Shown piece after piece: positions 6,861-14,836 of a DNA stretch of 14,836 nt. Both the position numbers and the translations under genes were made by a program. Position 1 is the stretch's first letter. Every line of letters begins with the position of its first letter. The DNA comes from Methylococcaceae bacterium (lineage in GTDB: Bacteria; Pseudomonadota; Gammaproteobacteria; Methylococcales; Methylomonadaceae). The stretch covers positions 1-14,836 of the forward strand of contig CANNLO010000083.1 of the NCBI GenBank assembly GCA_947505055.1. Reading direction: 5' to 3'. The notes beneath the pieces were generated by a model, which saw nothing but the letters and a program-made list of their open reading frames with translations, was not told the DNA's origin and did not search any database.

Positions 6861-8011
6861 AAATATTAATCACTGGCGGTGCAGGTTTTATTGGCTCAAA
6901 TCTTTCTTTGCAATTGATATCACTTGGGCATGAAGTTACGGTTCTTGATTCGCTGTCGCCACAAATTCATGGGGTTGATCCAAAAAATACATCTCCTTTG
7001 TTTCGATCAATTTCTGGAAAAGTTAAATTTATTGAAGGTTCCGTATGCGATGTGAGCTCATGGCGTGAAGCGCTATTAGAGCAAGAAGCGGTAGTGCATC
7101 TTGCCGCAGAAACAGGAACTGGACAGTCCATGTATGAAGTTAGTCGCTATGTGGATGTGAATATCGGCGGAACCGGAATTTTTCTTAATTTTATCGCGAA
7201 TGAACCGCATACGGTGCGTAAGGTGGTGATTGCTTCTTCGAGGGCGATTTATGGCGAAGGGAAATACCATTCCAAAGCGCTAGGCTTGGTTTATCCAAAG
7301 GTTAGAAACGATACAGATATGCGAGTTGGTAAATTTGATCCACTTTGCCCTGCTACCGGTGAACCTCTTGAGTTACTAGCGACAGATGAAGATTCGGTTA
7401 TTCATCCCACTTCAGTTTATGGGATCACCAAGCAAACGCAGGAGCAATTAGTTATGTCGGTTTGTGGGTCGCTAGGCATCGGGGCTACGGCATTACGCTA
7501 TCAGAATGTATATGGGCCAGGACAATCACTCAGCAATCCTTACACTGGTATATTATCAATTTTTTCAACACGAATTTTAAATCGTAACCCCATCAATATT
7601 TTTGAAGATGGTAAAGAGTCACGTGATTTCATCTATATTACTGACGTGGTTGAGGCGACATGCCTTGCATTATTTAAAGATGTGGCTAATGGAGAGGTCT
7701 TTGGAATTGGTTCGGGTGTTCCAACTACGGTGCTTCAAGTTGCGCATGGGCTTATTAAGCAATATGAAATTGATGTCCCAGTTGAAGTTACAGGAGCATA
7801 TAGATTAGGAGATATCCGTCATAATTTTGCTGATCTAACTAAAGCGAAATCGCTGTTGGGGTTTCAGCCAAAGGTATCCTTCAGCAAAGGTCTTCAAACA
7901 TTTGCGAGTTGGGTTATGCAGCAAGCCATTCAAGTTGATGGTTATGACAGCAGTGTTAAGGAAATGGAGCAAAGAGGACTAATGAAACAAGCAGGAAAAA
8001 TTTCAGATTAA
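6857..8011 (+). CDS. Extended SDR, probable dTDP-L-rhamnose 4-epimerase (6-deoxy-L-talose formation)
   Basis: 384 residues from ATG 6857, which overlaps the methyltransferase stop as ATGA. An in-frame ATG at 6815 exists, but SDRs of this type begin with MKILITGGAGFIGS. NAD motif GGAGFIG is at 7-13, the Ser-containing ASSRAIYG at 126-133, and catalytic Tyr188/Lys192 in YGITK. Between them is an insert of about 40 residues (145-182) containing DPLCPATGEPL, longer than in GalE/RmlB-type enzymes. I associate such an insert with the WbiB/Tll-type dTDP-L-rhamnose 4-epimerase group, which makes dTDP-6-deoxy-L-talose. RmlA at the window end supports a dTDP-rhamnose supply. After the catalytic domain comes a hydrophilic C-terminal tail. 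Another NDP-sugar epimerase activity is possible; the SDR class is secure. Confidence 0.75.
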   Translation: MKILITGGAGFIGSNLSLQLISLGHEVTVLDSLSPQIHGVDPKNTSPLFRSISGKVKFIEGSVCDVSSWREALLEQEAVVHLAAETGTGQSMYEVSRYVDVNIGGTGIFLNFIANEPHTVRKVVIASSRAIYGEGKYHSKALGLVYPKVRNDTDMRVGKFDPLCPATGEPLELLATDEDSVIHPTSVYGITKQTQEQLVMSVCGSLGIGATALRYQNVYGPGQSLSNPYTGILSIFSTRILNRNPINIFEDGKESRDFIYITDVVEATCLALFKDVANGEVFGIGSGVPTTVLQVAHGLIKQYEIDVPVEVTGAYRLGDIRHNFADLTKAKSLLGFQPKVSFSKGLQTFASWVMQQAIQVDGYDSSVKEMEQRGLMKQAGKISD

Positions 8012-8039
8012 TTTTAATGGTTCAGAAAACTATAATTTT

Positions 8040-8954
8040 ATGGCTATAAAAACAAAATCTCAGGAATTGCCGCTTATTGGAGTCGTTACTGTTCTATATA
8101 ACAGTGATGATGTGTTGCCAGGTTTCTTTAAAAGCTTAGCATCGCAAATTAACGTAAATTATAAACTATATGTTTATGACAATAGCCCTACAGATTTTGG
8201 CTTTAAGTTGGCGCAAGAGCTCTCTGAGAAGTATTCTATAGACACGGTTTGCGTATTTAATAATTCTAATTATGGTGTTGCAAGAGGCAATAACCAAGGA
8301 ATTTTGCAAGCAATAGCTGATGGATGTGATTATGTTTTACTAGCTAACAATGATACTGAATTTGCTGAGAACGCTATTTTCGAATTATATTCGGAAACTA
8401 TTAAAAATGCAGATTTGGTTGCCACGTCTAAGATAATGTATTACGAAAAACCTTCTATGATATGGTATGCAGGTGGTCATATTAATAGTTGGCTAATGAG
8501 AACGCCACACTATGGGTTAAAAGAAAATGATGTCGGCCAATTTGATGGTCAGGTATATGTGGGATATGCTCCGACCTGTTTTATGCTAATAAATAGTGAA
8601 GTTTTTAGTGAAGTTGGTTTAATGGATGAGGACTATTTTGTTTATTCTGATGATACGGATTTTGTGTGGAGATTAAATTCTAAATCAATAAAAATCAGGT
8701 TTGTTTCATCGTCTGTTGTGTTACACAAAGTAAGCAGCTCAACTGGTGGTGAGAGAAGTTTATTTACGATTTATTATACAAATAGAAATCGCATATTTTT
8801 TATACGGAAAAACTTTGAGGGATTAAGGTATCTCTTTGCCATTTCGTATATATTTTTTACTAGAATAATACAACTTAGTAAATTGCCATGGGACGGATTT
8901 AAAACTGGATGGAAGGGTGTGCGAGATGGCTTTAGAATGGAAATAAAAGCTTAA
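8040..8954 (+). CDS. Family 2 glycosyltransferase, rhamnosyltransferase-like
   Basis: A 304-residue GT2. Key motifs are VTVLYNSDD (17-24), YDNSPTD (46-52), NYGVARGNNQGI (77-88), the metal-binding NNDTE (103-107), DEDYFVYSDDTDFVWR (196-211) and a late His229 in VVLHKVSSSTGG. This motif set is that of the WcaA/RfbF-like rhamnosyltransferase subgroup, as I know it. A rhamnosyl or 6-deoxytalosyl donor would fit the epimerase immediately upstream and rmlA downstream. The C-terminal segment (about 258-280) is hydrophobic and aromatic, suggesting membrane contact. Start ATG 8040 has only a weak A-rich upstream region. The stop overlaps the next start as TAATG. Confidence 0.87.
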   Translation: MAIKTKSQELPLIGVVTVLYNSDDVLPGFFKSLASQINVNYKLYVYDNSPTDFGFKLAQELSEKYSIDTVCVFNNSNYGVARGNNQGILQAIADGCDYVLLANNDTEFAENAIFELYSETIKNADLVATSKIMYYEKPSMIWYAGGHINSWLMRTPHYGLKENDVGQFDGQVYVGYAPTCFMLINSEVFSEVGLMDEDYFVYSDDTDFVWRLNSKSIKIRFVSSSVVLHKVSSSTGGERSLFTIYYTNRNRIFFIRKNFEGLRYLFAISYIFFTRIIQLSKLPWDGFKTGWKGVRDGFRMEIKA

Positions 8955-9844
8955 TGAGTGCTCTTAAAACAGACTTCAGTAAACCCCCACTAACTTTTGT
9001 TTCAATTAAAGCCTTTGGAGACTTGACAATTACCTTGTCAATGTTGAGACAGTATTCTAATGGTTTTAATGGCGAAGTTTCTTTGTTGATAAGTGAGCAT
9101 TTAGTTGATTTATTTAATGCATTGAATCCTTCCATTAATGTCAAAGTTCTTGCTTTAGGACTTGATGTGCCAGCAATTTATGATTTAAAAAAGATGGGGA
9201 TTCTCAGAGGATTTCTTAGCCTGTCTAAAGTCAGAGCTGAGATTACTCATGCTATGAGTAATGCTATAAGTACAATGGTTTTTGATCGTTTTAAGTGGCG
9301 GGAGTTTTTAATAGCGCAGAACAATCCATATCTAGTTTTACCTCAAATAGAACCAAATATTTATTTATCTTATAAAAGTTTTTTTCTGAATTACGGATTC
9401 TCACAAGACCATGTTGTCTATCAAGCTGATAGGCTTGTGAGTGAGATTGGGATATTTCCATATAGTCGAGTGCCCTCCAAAAACATTCCTCTTTCAATCA
9501 TTTCGAGCATTTGCAATGAATGCTCTCAAAAAGGTTTTATACCTGTGGTCTTTGTTATGGATGGGGAGTGTCCAATTCAATTAGATGGAGTTAAGGTGGT
9601 TTCAATTAGGAAAAACTTTAATTCATTAATTGAAGCAATTAAATCAATGGGTGCAATTGCTAGTGCAGATAGTCTTCCTGCGCATCTGGCAGAATATTTT
9701 TATAAGCCAATCTATGTCGCTACTCCAGTAGCTAATAGTTATTGGTTGCCAGAATATTGTTTTCATAAAGGTAGTTGGGGTATTTTTTCTGATTCGATAG
9801 ATTTAAATGCAACATTTAATCGTTTTTTATACTCATTAAATTGA
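8954..9844 (+). CDS. Divergent glycosyltransferase family 9-like protein (heptosyltransferase fold)
   Basis: A 296-residue protein without membrane segments. Three places resemble GT9 (ADP-heptose:LPS heptosyltransferase) landmarks: VSIKAFGDLTITLSML (16-31), which parallels the N-terminal 'I+xxxxGDxxxxLP' strand-loop; IGIFPYSRVPSKNIP (165-179), which parallels the 'hHPGassxxKxWP' phosphate-loop region; and IASADSLPAHLAEYF (235-249), which parallels the 'hhGxDTGxxHLAaA' donor-binding motif. Spacing and order match the GT-B fold, but the residues are eroded (Ser-Leu-Pro instead of Thr-Gly-Pro). It would add a sugar to the O-unit or core. It starts one base inside the preceding stop (TAATG). I am fairly sure of the fold by analogy, and unsure of donor and activity. 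Confidence 0.6.
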   Translation: MSALKTDFSKPPLTFVSIKAFGDLTITLSMLRQYSNGFNGEVSLLISEHLVDLFNALNPSINVKVLALGLDVPAIYDLKKMGILRGFLSLSKVRAEITHAMSNAISTMVFDRFKWREFLIAQNNPYLVLPQIEPNIYLSYKSFFLNYGFSQDHVVYQADRLVSEIGIFPYSRVPSKNIPLSIISSICNECSQKGFIPVVFVMDGECPIQLDGVKVVSIRKNFNSLIEAIKSMGAIASADSLPAHLAEYFYKPIYVATPVANSYWLPEYCFHKGSWGIFSDSIDLNATFNRFLYSLN

Positions 9845-9854
9845 TTGTTACAGG

Positions 9855-11135
9855 ATGATTATTTTTTATTCATTAAATATCATAATTTCTTTGATATTGA
9901 TGTTTTGGCCATTATGGTTTTCAGTACGGTGGCTGAATTTGCCACGTCTAAATCCTTTTACTATGGCAATGATGGTTGCTATTCCGATAGATATATTCCG
10001 AACCTTTTTGGGTCCCCTGGTTTTGATAGATGGTGGTTTATTGGATAAGGGCTATCAATTTGCTATTCTAATGACCAACTTTTCAATTATTTTTAAAATA
10101 TTCGGGATCATTTTTTTTATTAAGTTATTTCATTATATAAAACTCGATAAATTAAGTTTTTTTTATAAATCGATTAAATTTGAAATAATTGACATGAGGA
10201 TTTCATGTCGACTATTTCTTCTACTATATTTCTTTGCTTTGTACGTTCTTGCATCGTCGGAATTTGGTCTGGTAAATTGGATGCTAAATCCGCGGCAAGG
10301 CTACCAGTTTTATAGAGCGGGACAAGGCTATTGGTATGCTATTGCAGTTTCTTCCCTTTCCATATCGTATCTACTTTCGATACTATCTGATTTTAATGTT
10401 AAAAATATTATAATAAAAACAATTATATATATTACATTTTCTTATTTACTTGGATCTAAGGGCGAGTATTTTTCGATATTTACCGCAAGTCTAGTATTTT
10501 TATGGTTTTTAAAATGGCGGTACTTATCTCGCATATTTTTTATGGGATCTTTTCTGGTTTTTGGCGTTGCAATTTTTAATTTATATCAGGCATCAGGAGA
10601 CTCCTTTGAGCTTGGATCTCTAATTTCGTATTTCGACCATTATAAAAATGCTGCAGATTATTACCGTGCTTATTTAGATGGAAGCATATCTTTGTTCGGT
10701 GGGGACGTATATTTAAGTTCTTTTTGGGGAGCGCTGCCTAAAGCTTTTTTCCCCGATAAGCCGTCGATATACGGAATTCTTAAGGTGGTGGAATTGTTTT
10801 ATCCAGGCATGTCTGATTTAGGATTTACTCCAGCTTTTGATGGGGCAGTCGAGTATTTCTGTGATTTTGGGTTTTTTGGAGTAATGGTTTTTAGTTTTTT
10901 TAGCGCACAAAGTTTTTCTATAGCGTTGATTTCATTTTTCCTTTTTTGGAATAAAGATACGAGCCTGTTTGATAAGACAAGCTTAAGTATGGCGGCCATT
11001 TTAATAATTGGTTATGCACCTTCTTTTGGCGCTTATTTTACCTCTGGTTTATATATACTTTTATTAATATTGGTGCTACTTTTAATGCGAACTGTGAAAA
11101 TGTTTAGACGTGCATTATTTTGGGATATCAGATGA
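9855..11135 (+). CDS. wzy: Wzy-type O-antigen (oligosaccharide repeat unit) polymerase
   Basis: A 426-residue polytopic membrane protein with many hydrophobic segments across its length and a large, more polar, presumably periplasmic region (about residues 255-330). That region holds the ALPKAFFPDKPSIYG segment near residue 300; a 'PR/PK-x-hhPDKP' signature is typical of oligosaccharide repeat unit polymerases. The conserved-looking GSKGEYFSIF segment near residue 200 also fits. Wzy joins flipped O-units at the periplasmic face. It is the only second polytopic protein in the cluster besides Wzx. There is no upstream in-frame start before the stop at 9837-9839; AGG abuts the ATG, so the ribosome site is poor. 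The stop overlaps the hldD start (ATGA). It is among the most AT-rich genes here, as is usual for wzy. Confidence 0.87.
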   Translation: MIIFYSLNIIISLILMFWPLWFSVRWLNLPRLNPFTMAMMVAIPIDIFRTFLGPLVLIDGGLLDKGYQFAILMTNFSIIFKIFGIIFFIKLFHYIKLDKLSFFYKSIKFEIIDMRISCRLFLLLYFFALYVLASSEFGLVNWMLNPRQGYQFYRAGQGYWYAIAVSSLSISYLLSILSDFNVKNIIIKTIIYITFSYLLGSKGEYFSIFTASLVFLWFLKWRYLSRIFFMGSFLVFGVAIFNLYQASGDSFELGSLISYFDHYKNAADYYRAYLDGSISLFGGDVYLSSFWGALPKAFFPDKPSIYGILKVVELFYPGMSDLGFTPAFDGAVEYFCDFGFFGVMVFSFFSAQSFSIALISFFLFWNKDTSLFDKTSLSMAAILIIGYAPSFGAYFTSGLYILLLILVLLLMRTVKMFRRALFWDIR

Positions 11136-12106
11136 TTGTAATTACAGGCGGTGCAGGCATGATCGGTAGTATGATAGCTTGGCATCTGAATAAGTTAGGA
11201 CGAAATGATCTAGTTATTGTGGACGATATTCAGCACCCCGAACAATGGCAAAACCTCGTTAAACGTCGCTACGCTAATTACTTAGATAAAAGTGAGCTGA
11301 CTTGCTTTTTAGCTAGTAAACCTAAAATAGATGCCATTATCCATATGGGGGCGATTAGTGCTACTACCGAGCGCGACTTCAATAAATTGTTACAAAACAA
11401 TATTCGCTATACCCAGCATTTATGGTCTTGGTGCGCTGAAAATAAAGTACCGTTTTTATACGCAAGCTCTGCCGCCACTTATGGCGCGGGCGAGCAAGGT
11501 TACGATGATACTTGTGACATCAACAATCTTCGCCCACTCAACGGCTACGGTTATTCAAAGCAATATTTTGATCAATGGGCTTTGCAGCAAGTCGTCAATA
11601 AAAAACCAACACCCCCACAATGGCAAGGATTTAAGTTTTTCAATGTGTATGGTCCGAACGAATACCACAAAGAACGTATGGCCAGCGTATCTTTCCACAC
11701 ATTCAATCAATTCAAAGCCGAAGGCACGGTTAAGTTATTCAAGAGCCATTTAGCCGGCTATGGAGATGGCATGCAATTGCGTGATTTTGTGTATGTAAAA
11801 GACGCGGCTGCTGCCGTGGTACATTTCGTGAACAATCTTTGCAAGTCTGGCATTTATAACGTCGGGACAGGTCGAGCGCGCGCATTTAAAGACCTCGCCA
11901 GCGCTGTAATGATTAGCATGGGTAAAACGCCAAACATTACTTACATCGAGATGCCAGAAGACTTGCGTGGTAAGTATCAATATTTCACTGAAGCTAAAAT
12001 GCTGAAACTTGCAGATGCAGGTTACACAGAAAAATTCCACACGCTAGAAGAAGGTGTGCGCGACTATGTGCAAAACTACCTCTTGCATGCTGACCCGTAT
12101 TGCTAA
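11132..12106 (+). CDS. hldD: ADP-L-glycero-D-manno-heptose 6-epimerase
   Basis: The enzyme converts ADP-D-glycero-D-manno-heptose to the L-glycero form used for LPS inner core. It has 324 residues from ATG 11132, the start overlapping the wzy stop as ATGA; the in-frame ATG at 11120 adds four residues before the family start MIVITGGAGMIGS and is rejected. Diagnostic features: GGAGMIG (6-12), VDDI (30-33), HMGAISATTE (71-80), ASSAATYG (111-118), catalytic Tyr139/Lys143 in YGYSK, and FFNVYGPNEYHKERMAS, which is specific for HldD. Length is slightly above the about 310 residues of E. coli HldD. From here onward codon use becomes visibly less AT-rich. It forms a heptose block with gmhA and hldE. 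Confidence 0.96.
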   Translation: MIVITGGAGMIGSMIAWHLNKLGRNDLVIVDDIQHPEQWQNLVKRRYANYLDKSELTCFLASKPKIDAIIHMGAISATTERDFNKLLQNNIRYTQHLWSWCAENKVPFLYASSAATYGAGEQGYDDTCDINNLRPLNGYGYSKQYFDQWALQQVVNKKPTPPQWQGFKFFNVYGPNEYHKERMASVSFHTFNQFKAEGTVKLFKSHLAGYGDGMQLRDFVYVKDAAAAVVHFVNNLCKSGIYNVGTGRARAFKDLASAVMISMGKTPNITYIEMPEDLRGKYQYFTEAKMLKLADAGYTEKFHTLEEGVRDYVQNYLLHADPYC

Positions 12107-12121
12107 CAATATAAAAAAATT

Positions 12122-12685
12122 ATGACTTCATCAGACAACTTAAAAAATGCCATTGCTGAACACCAAGCGATGTTTGCCAAGCTAGGTGATTTAATTCCAC
12201 AAATCAGCCAAGTCGCTGAAGAACTCAAAGCCTGCTTAAAACGCGGCGGTAAAATATTGCTCATGGGTAATGGTGGTAGCGCGGCTGATAGCCAACATAT
12301 TGCAGCTGAAATTGTTGGCCGATTCAAAAAAGAACGTCGAGGATTGGCGGCGATTGCACTCACTACAGACACTTCTATCATAACCTCAGTAGGTAATGAT
12401 TACGGCTATGATTATATTTTTTCCCGCCAAATTGAGGCGCTATGCCGCCCTGAAGATGTGGTGATTGGGATTACAACTTCAGGCAACAGTAAAAACGTTG
12501 TCGCGGCGATTGAAGAAGCAAATAAAATAGGCGCAACCACTATCGGCCTCACGGGCAGCTCTGGCGGCAAGCTAACTGAACTTTGCAAATTCAACCTTAT
12601 TATGCCATCTAGCGACACCCCGCGTATTCAAGAAGCACATATTTTTGTTGGGCATAGCTTATGTGACTTGCTAGAGTCCGAATAA
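12122..12685 (+). CDS. gmhA: Sedoheptulose-7-phosphate isomerase (phosphoheptose isomerase)
   Basis: A 187-residue SIS-domain enzyme for the first committed step of ADP-heptose synthesis, sedoheptulose 7-phosphate to D-glycero-D-manno-heptose 7-phosphate. Visible marks: [11 protein letters not shown] (49-59) with phosphate-binding Ser53, E63, LTTDTS (80-85), TTSGNS (118-123) and [16 protein letters not shown] (168-183), whose Gln170 and His178 correspond to the catalytic Gln/His of E. coli GmhA. Length is typical. The gene begins 15 bases after hldD, without a clear Shine-Dalgarno site (A-rich leader), and ends five bases before hldE. All expected catalytic residues appear intact. Confidence 0.96.
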   Translation: MTSSDNLKNAIAEHQAMFAKLGDLIPQISQVAEELKACLKRGGKILLMGNGGSAADSQHIAAEIVGRFKKERRGLAAIALTTDTSIITSVGNDYGYDYIFSRQIEALCRPEDVVIGITTSGNSKNVVAAIEEANKIGATTIGLTGSSGGKLTELCKFNLIMPSSDTPRIQEAHIFVGHSLCDLLESE

Positions 12686-12690
12686 AAACT

Positions 12691-14154
12691 ATGAACCAAG
12701 ACCTCATTAATACCGTTAAGTCATTCAACGAATCAGATAAATGGGTGCTGGTCATTGGCGACCTCATGCTTGACCGCTATTTAATTGGTGATGTGCAGCG
12801 CATATCTCCTGAAGCGCCTGTACCAGTAGTGTTACTTAAACAACAAAATGATAGAGCGGGCGGCGCAGCCAATGTGGCTGCTAACTTAGCCAACCTTGGC
12901 ATTAGCACTCGCATTGCGGGATGTGTGGGTGAGGATGCTGAAGCTATCACGCTTTTAGCGCTGATTAACAATCTAGGCATTAAGTCTGAAGCGGTCATTC
13001 AATCATCTACAAGGTCAACCATCGCCAAAACACGTGTGATGAGCTCGCATCAGCAAATCGTGAGAATTGACCAAGAAAGCCAAACCAAATTTAGCGCTGA
13101 AGAAAATGCAGAGTTGCATGTGTTAATCACACGTGCACTTCACGAAAAACCATCTATCGTGATTTTGTCTGATTACGCTAAAGGCGTGCTCAGCGATGAC
13201 GTTTGCCAGTCAATCATTCAAGCATGTAAGGAAGCAAATATTCCCGTGCTGGCAGACCCAAAAGGCCAAGATTATAGCAAATACAAAGGCGTGACTGCAC
13301 TCACACCAAACAAGAAAGAAACCGCTGAAGCTTGCGGTGTGAACATTAACGACGCTGAAGCTCTATTAGCAGGCGCAAAAAAACTAAAAGCGGATTTAGG
13401 TCTTGAATTTATAGCCATCACACGCGGCGAAGAAGGCATTACGCTACTTGATAAAACTAATGAGCATCACATTGCTGCAACCGCCAAACAAGTATTTGAT
13501 GTGTCTGGTGCGGGCGACACAGTGATTGCCACTTTAGCGGCAGGTCTCATTCATGGCCTCAGTCCACAAGATGCGCTTAGCCTTGCGAACACTGCGGCTG
13601 GCATCGTCGTTGGCAAAGTCGGCACAGTACCTATCCAGCTAGATGAACTGCTTCATGAACTTGCGGCTAAAAACACCAATGAGCAAGCAGATAAAATTAC
13701 TGATTTAGCAGGCCTAAAATTAAAAGTAGGCGCTTGGCGCGCCGCTAAGCAAAAAATCGTATTTACCAATGGCTGCTTTGATTTACTGCATGCCGGTCAT
13801 GTCACTTATTTAGAAGCCGCCAAAAAAACTGGTGGTAAACTAATTTTAGGCTTGAATACCGATCGCTCAGTGAGCGCACTCAAGGGGCCCAGCCGGCCAG
13901 TTATCCATGAACAAGATCGAGCTCGCGTGCTAGCCGCTTTAGCTGCGGTAGATGCAGTGATTTTATTTGATGAAGACACCCCATTAAACCTCATCAACGC
14001 CATTAAGCCAGACATCATCGCCAAGGGCAGCGATTACACAGAAGTCCAAGTTGTCGGTGGAGCAGAAGTGAAATCATGGGGCGGAAAAGTCGCACTCATA
14101 GATTTGGTTGCAGGGCGCAGTACTAGTAGTATTTTAGAAAAAATAGCTAGTTAA
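12691..14154 (+). CDS. hldE: Bifunctional heptose 7-phosphate kinase / heptose 1-phosphate adenylyltransferase
   Basis: A 487-residue two-domain enzyme. Domain 1 (about 1-325) is a PfkB/ribokinase-type kinase: GDLMLDRYLIGDV (23-35), GGAANVAANLANLG (57-70), ADPKG (188-192) and VSGAGDT (271-277) with the catalytic Asp276; it phosphorylates heptose 7-phosphate at C1. Domain 2 (about 352-487) is a nucleotidyltransferase: TNGCFDLLHAGH (359-370) with the HxGH motif 367-370, KGPSRPV (398-404) and GRSTSSI (475-481); it makes ADP-heptose. The fused form and length match HldE/RfaE of proteobacteria. Between its two reactions the GmhB phosphatase is needed; no gmhB is in the window. The start follows gmhA by five bases without a clear ribosome site. 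Confidence 0.97.
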   Translation: MNQDLINTVKSFNESDKWVLVIGDLMLDRYLIGDVQRISPEAPVPVVLLKQQNDRAGGAANVAANLANLGISTRIAGCVGEDAEAITLLALINNLGIKSEAVIQSSTRSTIAKTRVMSSHQQIVRIDQESQTKFSAEENAELHVLITRALHEKPSIVILSDYAKGVLSDDVCQSIIQACKEANIPVLADPKGQDYSKYKGVTALTPNKKETAEACGVNINDAEALLAGAKKLKADLGLEFIAITRGEEGITLLDKTNEHHIAATAKQVFDVSGAGDTVIATLAAGLIHGLSPQDALSLANTAAGIVVGKVGTVPIQLDELLHELAAKNTNEQADKITDLAGLKLKVGAWRAAKQKIVFTNGCFDLLHAGHVTYLEAAKKTGGKLILGLNTDRSVSALKGPSRPVIHEQDRARVLAALAAVDAVILFDEDTPLNLINAIKPDIIAKGSDYTEVQVVGGAEVKSWGGKVALIDLVAGRSTSSILEKIAS

Positions 14155-14180
14155 TGCTTTTTAAACATGATGTGGAAAGT

Positions 14181-14185
14181 AGGGA
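14181..14185 (+). promoter_or_regulatory. Ribosome binding site for rmlA
   Basis: AGGGA lies nine bases before the ATG at 14195 in the 40-base spacer after hldE, a well-placed Shine-Dalgarno site that fixes the rmlA start. Confidence 0.65.
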
Positions 14186-14194
14186 CGAATTAGC

Positions 14195-14836
14195 ATGAAA
14201 GGCATTATCTTGGCAGGTGGTTCTGGCACACGTTTATATCCAGTTACTCAGGTGGTTTCTAAGCAGCTACTGCCCGTGTACGACAAGCCTATGATTTACT
14301 ACCCGCTCACCACGTTGATGTTGGCAGGTATTCGTGAAGTGTTGGTTATTTCCACCCCAGAAGATACGCCGCGATTCAAGCAATTGTTAGGCGATGGCAG
14401 TTTATGGGGCATGGATATTCAATATGCCGTGCAACCTTCCCCTGATGGCTTGGCACAAGCTTTTATTATAGGTGAAAGCTTTATTGGCAATGACAGCTGC
14501 GCCTTGGTGTTAGGTGACAATATTTTCTACGGACATGAGCTGGCTCACAAAACACAACTCGCTGCAAAAATGACTCAAGGCGCTACGGTATTTGCTTACC
14601 CTGTAAGTGATCCAGAGCGTTATGGTGTGGTTGAATTCAATGCACAAGGCCAGGCTATTAGCCTAGAAGAAAAACCTCAAATCCCTAAATCAAGATACGC
14701 CGTTACAGGGTTATATTTTTACGATAATCAAGTAATCGAAATTGCTAAGAACCTCAAGCCATCGCCCCGTGGTGAGTTGGAAATTACCGATGTGAACCGT
14801 GAGTATTTACAACGCGGTGAGCTAAAAGTAGAAGTA
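14195..14836 (+). CDS. rmlA: Glucose-1-phosphate thymidylyltransferase, 3'-truncated by window
   Basis: 214 codons are open to the window end; the full enzyme is usually about 290 residues. RmlA makes dTDP-glucose from glucose 1-phosphate and dTTP, the entry step to dTDP-L-rhamnose. The N-terminal motif [13 protein letters not shown] (6-18), Lys23 in [17 protein letters not shown], the segment [20 protein letters not shown], and the sugar-binding EKP and VTGLYFYD segments are all characteristic of RmlA rather than the related UTP or CTP enzymes. Good ribosome site nine bases upstream. It probably continues into further rml genes outside the window, supplying dTDP-L-rhamnose for the predicted epimerase at 6857-8011. 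Composition matches the heptose block rather than the AT-rich cassette. Confidence 0.95.
   Translation, partial: MKGIILAGGSGTRLYPVTQVVSKQLLPVYDKPMIYYPLTTLMLAGIREVLVISTPEDTPRFKQLLGDGSLWGMDIQYAVQPSPDGLAQAFIIGESFIGNDSCALVLGDNIFYGHELAHKTQLAAKMTQGATVFAYPVSDPERYGVVEFNAQGQAISLEEKPQIPKSRYAVTGLYFYDNQVIEIAKNLKPSPRGELEITDVNREYLQRGELKVEV

Noticed and set aside
9845..10048. 67-codon plus-strand frame overlapping the start of wzy
   Set aside because: It lacks an ATG at its start, lies in another phase of the polymerase gene and has no recognisable product.
11120..11131. Upstream ATG for hldD
   Set aside because: HldD begins MIVITGGAG; the ATG at 11132 forms an ATGA overlap with wzy.
11750..12618. Minus-strand frames opposite hldD and gmhA
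   Set aside because: Antisense shadows of strongly conserved genes, with no ribosome sites or protein-family features.
14167..14193. 8-codon frame (MMWKVGTN) between hldE and rmlA
   Set aside because: Too short to assess and it simply spans the rmlA ribosome binding site; no attenuator structure is visible.
1..14836. tRNA, rRNA, CRISPR array, insertion sequence or terminator
   Set aside because: No cloverleaf, repeat-spacer pattern, transposase or stem followed by a T-run was seen; spacers between genes are all about 50 bases or less.

Overview
This window is a dense, entirely plus-strand surface-polysaccharide locus of a Gram-negative bacterium. It holds O-antigen (LPS) building, export and polymerisation genes, then ADP-heptose (LPS inner-core) genes, then the start of a dTDP-rhamnose gene. 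The low-GC sequence and the hldD-gmhA-hldE-rmlA block suggest a low-GC proteobacterium, possibly betaproteobacterial and Methylophilaceae-like. That placement is inferred from gene style only; no rRNA or other taxonomic marker is present.

Layout. 1-893: the 3' part of a sugar-nucleotide SDR enzyme, then a 59-codon unknown gene. 896-2984: Wzx flippase and a family 2 glycosyltransferase. 3037-4937: two SDR enzymes that match the last two steps of CDP-tyvelose synthesis, CDP-paratose synthase (prt/rfbS-like) and CDP-paratose 2-epimerase (tyv/rfbE). 4927-5925: a family 2 glycosyltransferase that may transfer tyvelose or paratose. 5928-6860: a methyltransferase with a Cys-pair N-terminal module. 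6857-8011: an extended SDR resembling dTDP-L-rhamnose 4-epimerase (6-deoxy-L-talose route). 8040-11135: a rhamnosyltransferase-like GT2, a divergent GT9-like protein and a Wzy-type polymerase. 11132-14154: hldD, gmhA, hldE. 14195-end: 5' part of rmlA.

Genes are separated by at most about 50 bases, and many overlap by 1-11 bases (ATGA or TAATG junctions), so this looks like one long transcription unit. I see no terminator, insertion sequence, tRNA or CRISPR array. Genes up to about 11130 are visibly AT-rich. From hldD onward the sequence is more GC-balanced, which suggests an exchangeable O-antigen cassette joined to a more conserved core-LPS block.

How the genes work together: nucleotide sugars (CDP-tyvelose, probably dTDP-L-rhamnose and dTDP-6-deoxy-L-talose, and others) are used by four glycosyltransferases to build an O-unit on a lipid carrier. 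The unit may be methylated, is flipped by Wzx and polymerised by Wzy. The HldD/GmhA/HldE enzymes supply ADP-L-glycero-D-manno-heptose for the core that carries the polymer. The initiating phosphoglycosyltransferase, chain-length regulator, earlier CDP-dideoxyhexose genes (ddhA-C) and rmlB-D are not in the window and presumably lie outside it.
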